DNA from: Pseudomonadota bacterium
Lineage (GTDB): Bacteria; Desulfobacterota; Binatia; Binatales; Binataceae
Length of the DNA stretch: 42,723 nucleotides
Direction of reading: 5' to 3'
Assembly (NCBI GenBank): GCA_021324455.1
Contig: JAJPJA010000129.1
Coordinates: forward strand, 1 to 42,723
A program made the position numbers and the translations under genes. The notes beneath the pieces are model-generated. The model saw only the letters and a list, made by a program, of their open reading frames with translations. It was not told the DNA's origin and did not search any database. Below are positions 15,521 through 24,668 of this stretch, piece after piece (the stretch's first letter is position 1; every line of letters starts with the position of its first letter).

Positions 15521-17740
15521 ATGGCAGCAACCCCGACTGAAGAGCATCGTTCGGCAGACAAGGCGCCTTCACGGCAGGATTTGGAGCGGCTGTTTGCCCT
15601 GGAGCATCCGGATCCCCATTCGATCCTGGGAGCGCATCCGCAGGCGCAGGGGACTATCGTGCGGGCGTTTCGGCCCGACGCGGAACAGGTCAATCTGATT
15701 CCCGACCACGGACCGGCGCAGGCGATGATGCGGCGGCCGGGCACCGATCTGTTCGAAACTCTGGTGCAGGACGCCGAACCGGGCTTTCCCTACCGCCTCG
15801 AAATCGTGCGGCACCACGGCGGACGCATCAAAGCCGGCGACCCCTATCGCTTCCTGCCCACGCTGGGTGAGATGGACCTCTATCTCTTCCGCGAGCAGAC
15901 CATGGAGCGGCCGTGGGAGAAGATGGGCGCCAACCCGATGGTTGCGCAGGGCGCGGCCGGGGTTTCGTTCGCGGTGTGGGCGCCCAACGCCCGCGGCATC
16001 AGCGTGGTGGGCGACTTCAACCGTTGGGACGGGCGCATCCACATGATGCGCCAGTTGGGCAGCTCCGGCATCTGGGAATTGTTCATCCCGGATCTTGACG
16101 CCGGCGAGCGCTACAAGTTCGAAGTCCGCCCGCGCGTTGGCGGATATCATCTTAAGGCCGATCCTTACTCCAAGGCGACCGAGCGCCCGCCCGCCACCGC
16201 GTCGGTGGTGTACCGGCCGAATTTCAGCTTCGATGACGCGCACTGGATGCAGTCGCGGCGCGCGCGCGAGGCCCTGCGCCAGCCGATGGCAATCTACGAG
16301 GTACATCTGAACTCGTGGCGGCGGGTGCCGGAGGAGGACCACCGGCCGCTGACCTATCGGGAGCTGGCGGTCGAACTGGCCGACTATCTCAACGACATGG
16401 GCTTCACGCATATCGAGCTGCTGCCGGTGATGGAGCATCCGTTCACCGGCTCGTGGGGCTACCAGGTGAGCAGCTACTTCGCGCCGACGGCGCGCTACGG
16501 CACCCCCGACGATTTCCGCTTCATGGTGAACTACCTGCATCGGCGCGGCATCGGCATCATTCTGGACTGGGTGCCGGCGCATTTCCCCAAGGACGAATTC
16601 GCGCTGGGCCGCTTCGACGGCACCGCCCTGTACGAGCATGCCGACCCGCGCCAGGGCGAGCATCCGGACTGGGGCACTTACATCTTCAATTACGGACGCG
16701 ACGAGGTGCGCGAGTTCCTCATCAGCAGCGCCATGTACTGGCTGTTGGAAAATCATGTTGATGGGCTGCGGGTCGACGCGGTCGCCTCGATGCTCTATCT
16801 CGATTACGGCAAGCGGCCGGGCCAGTGGATTCCCAACGTCCACGGCGGACGCGAGAATCTGGACGCCGTAAGCCTGCTGCGCACGCTCAACCAGCGCGCC
16901 TACGGACGCGACCCCGGCATCATGACCATCGCCGAGGAATCAACCGACTGGCCGGCGGTGAGCCGGCCGACTTACGTGGGCGGTCTGGGCTTCGGCTTCA
17001 AGTGGGACATGGGCTGGATGCACGACACGCTGGAGTATTTCTCCAAGGACCCGATCCATCGCCGCTACCATCACCGCGACCTGACTTTCGGACTGCTGTA
17101 CGCCTACAGCGAGAACTTCATCCTGCCGCTGTCGCATGACGAAGTCGTGTACGGCAAGCGCTCGATGCTGGGCAAGATGCCGGGGGACCGCTGGCAGCAG
17201 TTCGCCAACCTGCGCGCGCTGTACGCCTACATGTGGGCGCGGCCGGGCAAGAAGCTGCTGTTCATGGGCGGCGAATTCGGGCAGGAGAACGAATGGAACC
17301 ACGACAGCAGCCTGGAATGGCATCTGCTGGAGCGGCCCGAGCATCGCGCGTTGCAAAGCCTGGTGCGCGACCTCAACCGCATCTACCGCGCCGAACCGGC
17401 GCTGTGGATCGCGGACATCGAGCCGGCGGGATTCAGATGGATCGACGCCGACGACGCCGACGACAACGTGATCGCGTTCATCCGCATCGCGCCCGCGGGC
17501 GGCAAGATAGTTTGCGTATGCAACTTCGCACCGGTGGTGCGCTACAACCATCGGCTGGGCCTGCCCGGCCCCGGCTACTACCGCGAGATATTGAATACCG
17601 ACAGCGAGTTTTACGGCGGCAGCAACGTGGGCAACGGCGGCGGCGTGTGGGCGGAGCCGGTCTCCTCCCACGGCTTCGATCATTCGGCGGCGTTCACGCT
17701 GCCGCCGCTGGCGGTGGTATGGTTCGCCGCGCCGCAATGA
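15521..17740 (+). CDS. glgB: 1,4-alpha-glucan branching enzyme
   Basis: A 739-residue GH13 enzyme that makes alpha-1,6 branches in glycogen. An N-terminal carbohydrate-binding domain (about 20-115) and a CBM48 domain (about 145-240, with VGDFNRWDGR) precede the (beta/alpha)8 barrel. Catalytic residues align with the E. coli enzyme: nucleophile D419 (GLRVDAVASM), acid/base E472 (IAEEST), and D540 (LSHDEVVYGK). A C-terminal beta domain ends the protein. Length is normal. No other glycogen gene lies in the window, so it is separated from glgA and glgC. The ribosome site is weak. Confidence 0.97.
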   Translation: MAATPTEEHRSADKAPSRQDLERLFALEHPDPHSILGAHPQAQGTIVRAFRPDAEQVNLIPDHGPAQAMMRRPGTDLFETLVQDAEPGFPYRLEIVRHHGGRIKAGDPYRFLPTLGEMDLYLFREQTMERPWEKMGANPMVAQGAAGVSFAVWAPNARGISVVGDFNRWDGRIHMMRQLGSSGIWELFIPDLDAGERYKFEVRPRVGGYHLKADPYSKATERPPATASVVYRPNFSFDDAHWMQSRRAREALRQPMAIYEVHLNSWRRVPEEDHRPLTYRELAVELADYLNDMGFTHIELLPVMEHPFTGSWGYQVSSYFAPTARYGTPDDFRFMVNYLHRRGIGIILDWVPAHFPKDEFALGRFDGTALYEHADPRQGEHPDWGTYIFNYGRDEVREFLISSAMYWLLENHVDGLRVDAVASMLYLDYGKRPGQWIPNVHGGRENLDAVSLLRTLNQRAYGRDPGIMTIAEESTDWPAVSRPTYVGGLGFGFKWDMGWMHDTLEYFSKDPIHRRYHHRDLTFGLLYAYSENFILPLSHDEVVYGKRSMLGKMPGDRWQQFANLRALYAYMWARPGKKLLFMGGEFGQENEWNHDSSLEWHLLERPEHRALQSLVRDLNRIYRAEPALWIADIEPAGFRWIDADDADDNVIAFIRIAPAGGKIVCVCNFAPVVRYNHRLGLPGPGYYREILNTDSEFYGGSNVGNGGGVWAEPVSSHGFDHSAAFTLPPLAVVWFAAPQ

Positions 17741-17879
17741 AATCCATCGCCGGCAGACGGATTGCGCCGAAACAGGCCGAGACTTCGCCGATAGTCCGAG
17801 CGATGGCGGCAATCGCATAAAAACGGCGATTCGCGCGCGATTGTCAGTGATGCGCCGCTTATGTTAGCAATCTCGACAG

Positions 17880-18476
17880 ATGGCGCTTATCCCGGCGGTT
17901 TCACGGCTCCCGTCCTCGCGCGCGGCCAGAGCCCTGCTGCTACCGGCGCTGTTGTTCGCAATGGCGGCCGCGATGCCGCAGTGTCCGATCGGCACCACCG
18001 TATATCCGGCACCGACCGGAACGGTTTCATCCACGCTTTACACCACGATGAACCTGAGCGGCGGCGGAGTGGTGACGCTTAATCCCGTGGTCGGGCCCAA
18101 CTGCTACTACGGGATGACCTGTCATTTTCCGGCCGGATACGTGGGCACCTATCTGAATTACGTTTTGCCCAGCGGCGTTTCGGCCACTCTGACCAACTTC
18201 AACGGCACCTTCGCTCCGGCAGCGGGCGGTACCTACGCGATCACGGGAACGGCGTCGGGACTGGACAGCAGCGGGCGTCCGGTGACGGTCGACAAGGTGC
18301 AGGCGGAGATGCACATATTCTGCCGCAGCGGACGCGGCGGCGGCTGCACCAAGACCTACAGCGGCGGAAGCTTCACGCTGACGGTGGGAATCGCGTCGCC
18401 GGCGGTAACGCCCACCCCCGCGCCGACGGTTGCCGCGAGTCCCTCGCCGACGCCCACTCCGGAGCCGGATTCGTGA
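17880..18476 (+). CDS. Secreted protein of unknown function with Pro/Thr-rich tail
   Basis: A 198-residue protein. Residues 1-31 look like a signal peptide (SRAARALLLPALLFAMAAA), so it is probably exported by Sec. There is no clear lipobox, though a cysteine occurs at 35. The middle is Gly/Thr/Tyr-rich and predicted beta, with several cysteines (CPIG, NCYYGMTCHF, FCRSGRGGGC) that could form disulfides. The last 25 residues are repeated Pro-Thr/Pro-Ser units, as in a cell-wall or surface linker. No family is recognised. It follows glgB by about 140 bases without an obvious ribosome site. Confidence 0.65.
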   Translation: MALIPAVSRLPSSRAARALLLPALLFAMAAAMPQCPIGTTVYPAPTGTVSSTLYTTMNLSGGGVVTLNPVVGPNCYYGMTCHFPAGYVGTYLNYVLPSGVSATLTNFNGTFAPAAGGTYAITGTASGLDSSGRPVTVDKVQAEMHIFCRSGRGGGCTKTYSGGSFTLTVGIASPAVTPTPAPTVAASPSPTPTPEPDS

Positions 18477-18507
18477 GGCGGCGGCGCGAGTATCCGCGCT
18501 GATGCGC

Positions 18508-19272
18508 TTACTCGCCGCGCCAGACCGGCTTGCGTTTTTCCAGGAACGCGCGCACTCCTTCTCTGGCGTCGGCGCTGGATCGCACCCGGGTCGCCAGCTC
18601 GTTGAGGTCTTCATGCTCGACCTCGAAGGCGCGGCTGATGGTGCGTCCGATCATGCGTTTCATCGCACGCACCGACAACGGGGCGTTGCCGGCGATTTTC
18701 TCCGCCCACGCCGCCGCGGCTGACAACAGTTGATCGTCGGGCACCACCTTGTGCACCAGTCCCATTTGGTGCGCCCGCGCCGCGTCAACGGGTTCGGCGA
18801 GATACATGATCTCGGCCGTGTTGGCGACGCCGATTACTTCGGTGAAACGCCGGAAGATGGCGTAGGTCGGCAGATAACCGATTCGCGCCGGGGTCATCCC
18901 GAGCTTCGCGCTCGCGGCCGCGATCCGCAGATCACACAGCAGCGGAATTACCAGCCCGGCGGTGAGCGCGTCGCCGTGAATCGCGGCGATTACCGGCACC
19001 GCCAGGGTCTGGATGCGATGCAGGATCCGGTCGGGCGCGAAGGCGGGTCCGCCGCCGGCGCGCTCCACGTCGCGCAGGTCAAGCCCCGAACAGAAGCCGC
19101 GTCCCTCGCCGCGGATGATGACGGCGCGGATGTCGCGGTCGCCTTCGATGGTGTTGAAGGCGGCATCCAGCGCCTCGAGCATCGCGATGTTGATCGCGTT
19201 GCGCTTCTCGGGACGGTTGAGCGCCAGCGTGACGTAATTGGGGTGACGTTCGATTTTGATTTCGTCGGCCAT
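18508..19272 (-). CDS. Enoyl-CoA hydratase/isomerase superfamily protein lacking the two catalytic glutamates
   Basis: A 254-residue crotonase-fold protein. The oxyanion-hole regions are present (GRGFCSGLDL at 58-67 and AAIHGDALTAG at 96-106). The residues aligned by eye to Glu144 and Glu164 of rat crotonase are V108 and P128, so ordinary water addition is doubtful. Some family members act as isomerases, hydrolases or lyases with other residues. The ATG at 19272 has GAGG 8 bases upstream; an ATG at 19299 with AGGA is nearly as good. It diverges from the metallo-beta-lactamase-fold gene at 19388. Confidence 0.88.
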   Translation of the reverse strand: MADEIKIERHPNYVTLALNRPEKRNAINIAMLEALDAAFNTIEGDRDIRAVIIRGEGRGFCSGLDLRDVERAGGGPAFAPDRILHRIQTLAVPVIAAIHGDALTAGLVIPLLCDLRIAAASAKLGMTPARIGYLPTYAIFRRFTEVIGVANTAEIMYLAEPVDAARAHQMGLVHKVVPDDQLLSAAAAWAEKIAGNAPLSVRAMKRMIGRTISRAFEVEHEDLNELATRVRSSADAREGVRAFLEKRKPVWRGE

Positions 19273-19387
19273 CGCGGCAGCCTCGCTTTTTTCCGGCATT
19301 GTGGCATCCTGCAAGCCGCGGGAGAAACCTTTTCCGGGTGCCGCCGTATCACCGTTGGAATACATCCGCCGCGGGAGGAACACGACC

Positions 19388-20362
19388 ATGGCACAAAGCG
19401 CGGGCAAATGGGCGTACACCAAAGGGCTGCACGACCTCGGCCACGGATGCTACGCGTACTTGCAGCCTGACGGCTCCTGGGGATGGAGCAACGCGGGACT
19501 GATCGCCGACAGCGGCGAGTCGATGCTGGTCGATACGCTGTTCGACCTGCCGCTGACCCGCGCGATGCTCGACGCGATGCGCCGGGCGGAACCGGCTGCG
19601 GCCCGAATCGGCGCGCTCGTCAATACCCATTCCAACGGCGATCACACCTTCGGCAATCGGCTGGTGGAAGGCGCGCAGATAATCGCCTCGCGCGCCTGCG
19701 CCGAGGAGATGAGCCATGATTTGGGCGACCCGCGCCGCCTGGCGGAGATGAAACGCGCCAACCACCCCGACAGCCTGCTGGGCGCATTCATGGCCGAGAT
19801 CTTCCGCCCCTTCGATTTCGAAGGCGTGGGCTTCGTGCCGGCGCCGACCGTTACCTTCGAGGGTCAACTGGAACGCCGCGTCGGCAACAAAACCGTGCGC
19901 CTGATCGAGGTCGGCCCCGCGCATACCCGCGGCGACGTGCTGGCCTACGTGCCGCAGGACCGCGTGATGTTCACCGGCGACATGCTGTTTATCAACGGCC
20001 ATCCCATTATCTGGGCCGGTCCCGTGGCCAACTGGATCAAGGCGTGCCAGTTGATGCTCGACCTTGACCTGGAAGCGATCGTGCCCGGCCACGGACCAAT
20101 CACCGGCAAGGACGGAGTGAGGGCGGTCAAGGACTACCTGGAATACATCACGGATCAGGCGCGCCAGCGCTATGACGCCGGGATGGGCGTATTTGAGGCG
20201 GCGCAGGATATCTCGCTGGTGGATTATTCGTCGTGGGGCGACGCCGAGCGCATCGTGCTCAACGTGGCGGCGCTTTATCGGGAATTTTCCGGGGGCAGGA
20301 AGCAGCACGAAGGCAATCTGTTCGAGCTGATGGCGCGTCTAAGGGCCGACCGCCGCGGGTAG
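19388..20362 (+). CDS. Metallo-beta-lactamase-fold hydrolase
   Basis: A 324-residue MBL-fold protein. The metal motif reads NTHSNGDHTFGN: H81, N83, D85 and H86, with asparagine where most members have the second histidine. Later ligands are seen in VGPAHTRGD and FTGDMLFINGHP. It probably hydrolyses an ester, thioester or lactone; it is not evidence of drug resistance. The ATG at 19388 has GGAGG 9 bases upstream, while longer readings from 19256 overlap the divergent hydratase. About 107 bases separate it from pyrD. Confidence 0.88.
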   Translation: MAQSAGKWAYTKGLHDLGHGCYAYLQPDGSWGWSNAGLIADSGESMLVDTLFDLPLTRAMLDAMRRAEPAAARIGALVNTHSNGDHTFGNRLVEGAQIIASRACAEEMSHDLGDPRRLAEMKRANHPDSLLGAFMAEIFRPFDFEGVGFVPAPTVTFEGQLERRVGNKTVRLIEVGPAHTRGDVLAYVPQDRVMFTGDMLFINGHPIIWAGPVANWIKACQLMLDLDLEAIVPGHGPITGKDGVRAVKDYLEYITDQARQRYDAGMGVFEAAQDISLVDYSSWGDAERIVLNVAALYREFSGGRKQHEGNLFELMARLRADRRG

Positions 20363-20469
20363 AAAGATTTTCCGAAAAATGAGCGTTCGCGCGAGGGCGG
20401 ATTATCGCTGCCGCGCAAGGGGCAAACAGGCTTGCCGCGAAGGCGGCGGGCTGCGACGATGCATTGCCG

Positions 20470-21552
20470 ATGGCTTCGCTCTCCGACCTGGCCTGGCAGC
20501 GCGCGCTGCGGCCCCTGTTGTTCCGCCTCGATCCTGAATTAGCCCATCGGATGGTACTTGCGTTTCTGGCCGGAGTTCCGGTGGTTGCGGCCCCCGCGGA
20601 CGATGCGTCGCTGAGCCGCCAGATCTGGGGCGTACGCTTCACCAATCCGCTCGGGCTGGCGGCCGGTTTGGATAAGGACGCGGCCGCCGTCGCGGCGTGG
20701 CAGCGATGCGGCTTCGGCTTTGCCGAAGTCGGGACTATCACGCCGCGTCCGCAGCCGGGCAATCCGCGTCCGCGTCTGTGGCGCGTGCCGCAAAGCCGCG
20801 CGCTGATCAATCAACTGGGGTTTCCCAGCCGCGGGATGGAAACTGCGGCGCGGCGGCTGGCGCGTTTGCGCCAGCGCGGTTTGACGCTGCGGCTCGGCGT
20901 CAATCTCGGACCCAACCGGCAGACCCCGCCCGATCAAATGGCCGAGGACATCGCGGCGCTGGCGCAGCGGCTCAGCCCGATGGCGGATTTCATCGTCATC
21001 AACCTGAGCTCGCCGAACACGCCGGGACTGCGCGAATGGCAGGCGCCCGGCCTGCTGCAAACGCTGGTGGCGCGCGCATTTCCGGATCGAGCCGGCCCGG
21101 CAACCGGTCGGCAGGGCGGGAAACCGCTGCTGATCAAGCTGGCGCCGGACCTGGATAGCGATCAACTCGGCGCGATTTGCGCGGCGGCGGCGCATTTGCG
21201 CGTGGACGGAATCGTCGCCACCAACACCACTGTGGCGCGCGAATCCCTGGGCGTGCCCAGCCCGCATCCAGGCGGCCTCAGCGGAGCGCCGCTCAAAGCC
21301 CGCGCCCGCGAGGTGATCGCGCAGATCTATCGCAACACCAACGGCCAAATCCCGATCATCGGCGTGGGCGGCGTCGCCAGCGCGCAGGACGCTTACGGAC
21401 ATATCCGCGCCGGCGCCAGCCTGGTGGAGCTTTACACCGGTCTGATTTATGAGGGGCCGGGACTGCCGCGGACCATCAAGCGCGGACTGCTTGAGCTGAT
21501 GCGGCGCGACGGATACCGCTCGATCGCGGATGCGGTGGGGCGATCGGCGTGA
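20470..21552 (+). CDS. pyrD: Dihydroorotate dehydrogenase (quinone), class 2
   Basis: A 360-residue FMN enzyme that oxidises dihydroorotate to orotate in pyrimidine synthesis, passing electrons to quinone. The N-terminal helices (about 1-45, LLFRLDPELAHRMVL) are the membrane-associated extension that defines class 2. GLAAGLDKD, GFAEVGTITPRPQPGNPRPR, and the catalytic-serine motif INLSSPNTPGLR (S181) follow. The ATG at 20470 is preferred over a TTG two codons earlier. The stop lies three bases from the convergent sulfotransferase stop. Confidence 0.97.
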   Translation: MASLSDLAWQRALRPLLFRLDPELAHRMVLAFLAGVPVVAAPADDASLSRQIWGVRFTNPLGLAAGLDKDAAAVAAWQRCGFGFAEVGTITPRPQPGNPRPRLWRVPQSRALINQLGFPSRGMETAARRLARLRQRGLTLRLGVNLGPNRQTPPDQMAEDIAALAQRLSPMADFIVINLSSPNTPGLREWQAPGLLQTLVARAFPDRAGPATGRQGGKPLLIKLAPDLDSDQLGAICAAAAHLRVDGIVATNTTVARESLGVPSPHPGGLSGAPLKARAREVIAQIYRNTNGQIPIIGVGGVASAQDAYGHIRAGASLVELYTGLIYEGPGLPRTIKRGLLELMRRDGYRSIADAVGRSA

Positions 21553-21555
21553 ACC

Positions 21556-22719
21556 TCATCGCGAATGGTAGCGCTCGATGTAATCGGCATATTGCCGGCG
21601 GATATCGTCCTCGGTCAGGCCGAAATCCTCCGCCCTGTAGCGATGGAATCCGGGTTTGGCCTGCGCATGCTGGTCGAGCCATTGTTTCATCGCCGCTTCC
21701 ACCTCGGGCTGGAGCGTCAAATCGAAACGCCGGTAGATGGCGCGGATAACGCCGATCGGGTCGGCGACGAAGTCCTCCATTTGCACGTCGTGAAAGTTCT
21801 CCGGATGGCGGTCGTGCGCGGCCATCGCGCGCTTGAGACCGATGCTCCACAATCTGTTCTCGCGCGGTCCGTCGTCCAGAGGGTTGGCCGCCGGCACGAT
21901 CGATTTGCGGATCATCATGATCAGGCTGCAGATCGACGGGATCGCTTTGACCGGATCGCGATGGGTCTGGACGATGCAGGCGTCGGGATAGACCTTGAGC
22001 AGCGGCTCGATCCCCAGAATGTGGCCGGGATTTTTCAGCAGCCAGCGCTTGTCGCGTTCGCGATAGCCGATCAGACGCAGGTTGTCGCGATGGCGCAGAT
22101 AGACCGCGGTCTCATCCTGCGCCATCCACCATTGGTCATAGCTGGGGATGTGCAACTGCGAAGCGAACATGTTGCTGATGAAGTTCTGGCGCATGATGTT
22201 GAGGCATTCGTCCACCTCCTCGGCCGCCATCTGATGGATCGCGCCGATCATCGGGTTGGCCTGCAGCATCGCGTTGAGGTTGGCCTCGGCGTTCTGGAAG
22301 AGCGGATGGCTGCGCCATTTGCGCCGCGGCGGCCGCACCATCGGAGTCTCCGCCAGCCAGTACTCAAGCCCCTGGAATTGCGGATCGAGCGCCAGCACCT
22401 TCTGCAGCGGCGTCGTCCCGCTGCGGATCAGGCCGGTGATGATCAACGGGCGGCGGATTTCCGTTTTGAGGCAGTCCGGATTCTCATGCCATCCCTTTTG
22501 CGAATACAGCCGGCTGATCAGGGCCGCCAGAATCATCCCGAATACGCGCTCGCGCAGTTCCCCTTGGGGTGCGAGGTCGGAATCGATCGCGGCGAGCAGA
22601 GCGCGCAGTCCGGCCAGGTAATCGTCGGGTCCGAAATCGCTGAACCCGACCTCCGCCATCGCCATGTCATGCAGCAGCGCTTCGGCGTCGATGAACTTGC
22701 TGGGTATAGCCAGTGGCAT
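21556..22719 (-). CDS. Sulfotransferase family protein
   Basis: A 387-residue PAPS-dependent sulfotransferase-like protein. The 5'-phosphosulfate loop is GLIRSGTTPLQK (residues 96-107), WLLKNPGH is at 226-233, and the 3'-phosphate-binding segment is THRDPVKAIPS (252-262). GAGGGA precedes the ATG by 7 bases. The gene starts 47 bases after a CoA transferase on the same strand, so the two are probably co-transcribed. The acceptor is unknown; this large bacterial family often acts on lipids, glycans or small metabolites. Confidence 0.9.
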   Translation of the reverse strand: MPLAIPSKFIDAEALLHDMAMAEVGFSDFGPDDYLAGLRALLAAIDSDLAPQGELRERVFGMILAALISRLYSQKGWHENPDCLKTEIRRPLIITGLIRSGTTPLQKVLALDPQFQGLEYWLAETPMVRPPRRKWRSHPLFQNAEANLNAMLQANPMIGAIHQMAAEEVDECLNIMRQNFISNMFASQLHIPSYDQWWMAQDETAVYLRHRDNLRLIGYRERDKRWLLKNPGHILGIEPLLKVYPDACIVQTHRDPVKAIPSICSLIMMIRKSIVPAANPLDDGPRENRLWSIGLKRAMAAHDRHPENFHDVQMEDFVADPIGVIRAIYRRFDLTLQPEVEAAMKQWLDQHAQAKPGFHRYRAEDFGLTEDDIRRQYADYIERYHSR

Positions 22720-22766
22720 CCCGATGTCCCTCGTGGAGCGGGGCGGCGTTGCCGCCCGCGATTGCT

Positions 22767-23999
22767 TTATTGGGCCGCGCCGCTTTTGCGCAGTTCGGCG
22801 ACGCGCGGCTCCTGCACGAGGATGCCGGCCGCGGTGAGCTCGTCGATACGGCTGTGCGGCATCCCCAGCACCTCGGCCAGCACGGCCTCGTTATGCTCGC
22901 CGACCATCGGTGCGCGCCGCGCGATGGCGGGCGGGGTTTGCGAGAAATGAAACGGCGTACGCGCAATCCCGATCGGACCGGCTCCCGGATGCGCCACTTC
23001 CTGGATAAAGCCGCGCACCCGCGTCTGCTCCCGATTGATTACTTCAGCAGTGTCCGCCACCGGCGTGCTGAGGATGTGGGCGCGTTCCAGGATCGCCAGC
23101 GGCTCTTCGCGGTTGGGGAATGACTGCAGCCAGTTTTCCACGATCTCGTTTACCAGCGCCTGATGTTCCATCCGCCGCCCCGGCGTGTCGAAGCGCGGAT
23201 CGGCGGCCAGCTCGGGCCGGCCAATCGCCCTGGTGAAGATGCCCCATTGATATCCCAGTACCGAGATCGCGACGTAGCCGCCGGTGGCCTTGAAGATGCC
23301 GAACGGAGCCAGCCCGGTGGAATGTCCGCCGGCGCGCCGCTGCTGGACCCCGGTCATGTTATAGGCGACCATGCCGAGGCTGTTCATGTAGGCCAGACAT
23401 TCGACCAGCGCGATGTCGATGTACTGGCCCTCGCCGGTGCGCTCGCGATGAAACAGCGCCGCGCTGACCGAGGCAAAGGCGCTGAGTCCGCCGGTGCAGT
23501 CGCCCACGTTGACGCCCGGATAAAGCGGCGGACCCTCGGGATTGCCCACCAGGTTCAGCAGACCGCCGGCCGCCTGCGCGATCAGATCGTTGCCCGGCCG
23601 ATGTGCGTCGGGACCGTTCTGGCCGAAGCCGGAAATCGAACACATGATGAGCCGCGGATTGAGCGCGCGCAGCGCTTCGTAGCCGAGCCCGTAGCGGGTC
23701 ACCACGCCCGGGGTGAAATTCTCCAAAAACACGTCGGCGTGCGCGATCAGGTCGCGCGCGATTGCGGCGCCGTCGGGATGCTTTACGTTGAGGCAGACGC
23801 TGCGCTTGCCGCGGTTCTCGCTGACGAAGCCGGCGCCCCATCCGGCTTTGGTGACGGGCACGCGCATGTTGTCGCCGGCGGGAGGAAGTTCCAGCTTGAT
23901 CACGTCGGCGCCCAGATCGGCCATCATCTTGGCCATCATCGGCCCCGATACCCACTGGCTGAACTCGATCACCCTGATGCCCGTAAAAATTCCGGCCAT
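22767..23999 (-). CDS. CaiB/BaiF family (class III) CoA transferase
   Basis: A 410-residue family III CoA transferase, which moves CoA between carboxylic acids through an enzyme-bound aspartyl intermediate. GIRVIEFSQWVSGPM opens the protein. ENRGKRSVCLNVK (61-73) and ENFTPGVVTRYGLGYE are family signatures, and D138 in RPGNDLIAQ is the likely catalytic aspartate. GGGAGG lies 7 bases before the ATG. It leads a minus-strand pair with the sulfotransferase. A second family III member lies at 39633-40847. The donor and acceptor acids are unknown. Confidence 0.94.
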   Translation of the reverse strand: MAGIFTGIRVIEFSQWVSGPMMAKMMADLGADVIKLELPPAGDNMRVPVTKAGWGAGFVSENRGKRSVCLNVKHPDGAAIARDLIAHADVFLENFTPGVVTRYGLGYEALRALNPRLIMCSISGFGQNGPDAHRPGNDLIAQAAGGLLNLVGNPEGPPLYPGVNVGDCTGGLSAFASVSAALFHRERTGEGQYIDIALVECLAYMNSLGMVAYNMTGVQQRRAGGHSTGLAPFGIFKATGGYVAISVLGYQWGIFTRAIGRPELAADPRFDTPGRRMEHQALVNEIVENWLQSFPNREEPLAILERAHILSTPVADTAEVINREQTRVRGFIQEVAHPGAGPIGIARTPFHFSQTPPAIARRAPMVGEHNEAVLAEVLGMPHSRIDELTAAGILVQEPRVAELRKSGAAQ

Positions 24000-24120
24000 G
24001 GAGAAACCTCCCGCTCAACACGCGCTTGCGCCACTGTTACCGCAGACGATGCCCGAAGCGCCAGAATCGCGGGCAGGAAAGGCGCGATGACTGTTCGCAG
24101 TCCCTGAGCGTCCTGATTTG

Positions 24121-24519
24121 TCAGGACGGTTGCAAAAATTCGACGGTGTTGCCGTCGGGGTCGCTGACCATCGCTACGATTACGCCGGGGCGGACTTCGG
24201 TGACGGGCATGTACGGCTTGATGCCCTGGCCTTCCAGCCGGGTCAGCAGTCCGCGCAGGTCCGGCACGCTAATCGTGAAGTAGCGCAGGCCGGACGCCTC
24301 GAACGGGCCGCCGGGCGCCGCCTTGCCCTCGCGCGGCGCGGGAAAAGTGGACAGCTTGATGTGGCTGGTGCCGCATAGCAGGCGGTACATCCTGCCGCCG
24401 CCGGGCAGCGGCTGCTCGCCGATTTGTTCCATCCCGAGGGCGTCGCGATAAAAGGCCAGCGCCCTGGCGCCGTCGCTGACCACGATTCCCAGGTCGATCG
24501 AATCTTTTGCCGTCTTCAT
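24121..24519 (-). CDS. VOC/glyoxalase-fold protein
   Basis: A 132-residue single VOC-repeat protein (vicinal oxygen chelate fold; glyoxalase I, dioxygenase and resistance families). The start SIDLGIVVSDGARALAFYRD and end VSDPDGNTVEFLQPS are typical. Glu in NTVEF is a probable metal ligand; the other ligands are not certain. The ATG at 24519 has AGGAG 5 bases upstream, and a longer reading from 24651 would overlap the upstream region of the divergent LLM gene. The reaction is not predictable. Confidence 0.85.
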   Translation of the reverse strand: MKTAKDSIDLGIVVSDGARALAFYRDALGMEQIGEQPLPGGGRMYRLLCGTSHIKLSTFPAPREGKAAPGGPFEASGLRYFTISVPDLRGLLTRLEGQGIKPYMPVTEVRPGVIVAMVSDPDGNTVEFLQPS

Positions 24520-24668
24520 CTGCTCTCCTGCCCGATTGTAATGCGCGTGTGCGGTCACTGTTATCGCAAATGACGGCCGGTGCGCCATGCGGCCGGGCGG
24601 TTGCGGGTTTGCGCAGCGGCGCCTGTGCAACCTATGGTTGAATTTCGGCACAGGGAGGTGACGCCGCG

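Noticed and set aside
19628..19645. Asn in place of the second metal His in the MBL-fold protein
   Set aside because: THSNGDH and THANGDH variants are known in MBL-fold relatives, so it was not treated as a special finding.
21565..22950. 461-residue plus-strand open frame opposite the sulfotransferase
   Set aside because: Antisense shadow spanning two gene ends; the sulfotransferase has both PAPS motifs.
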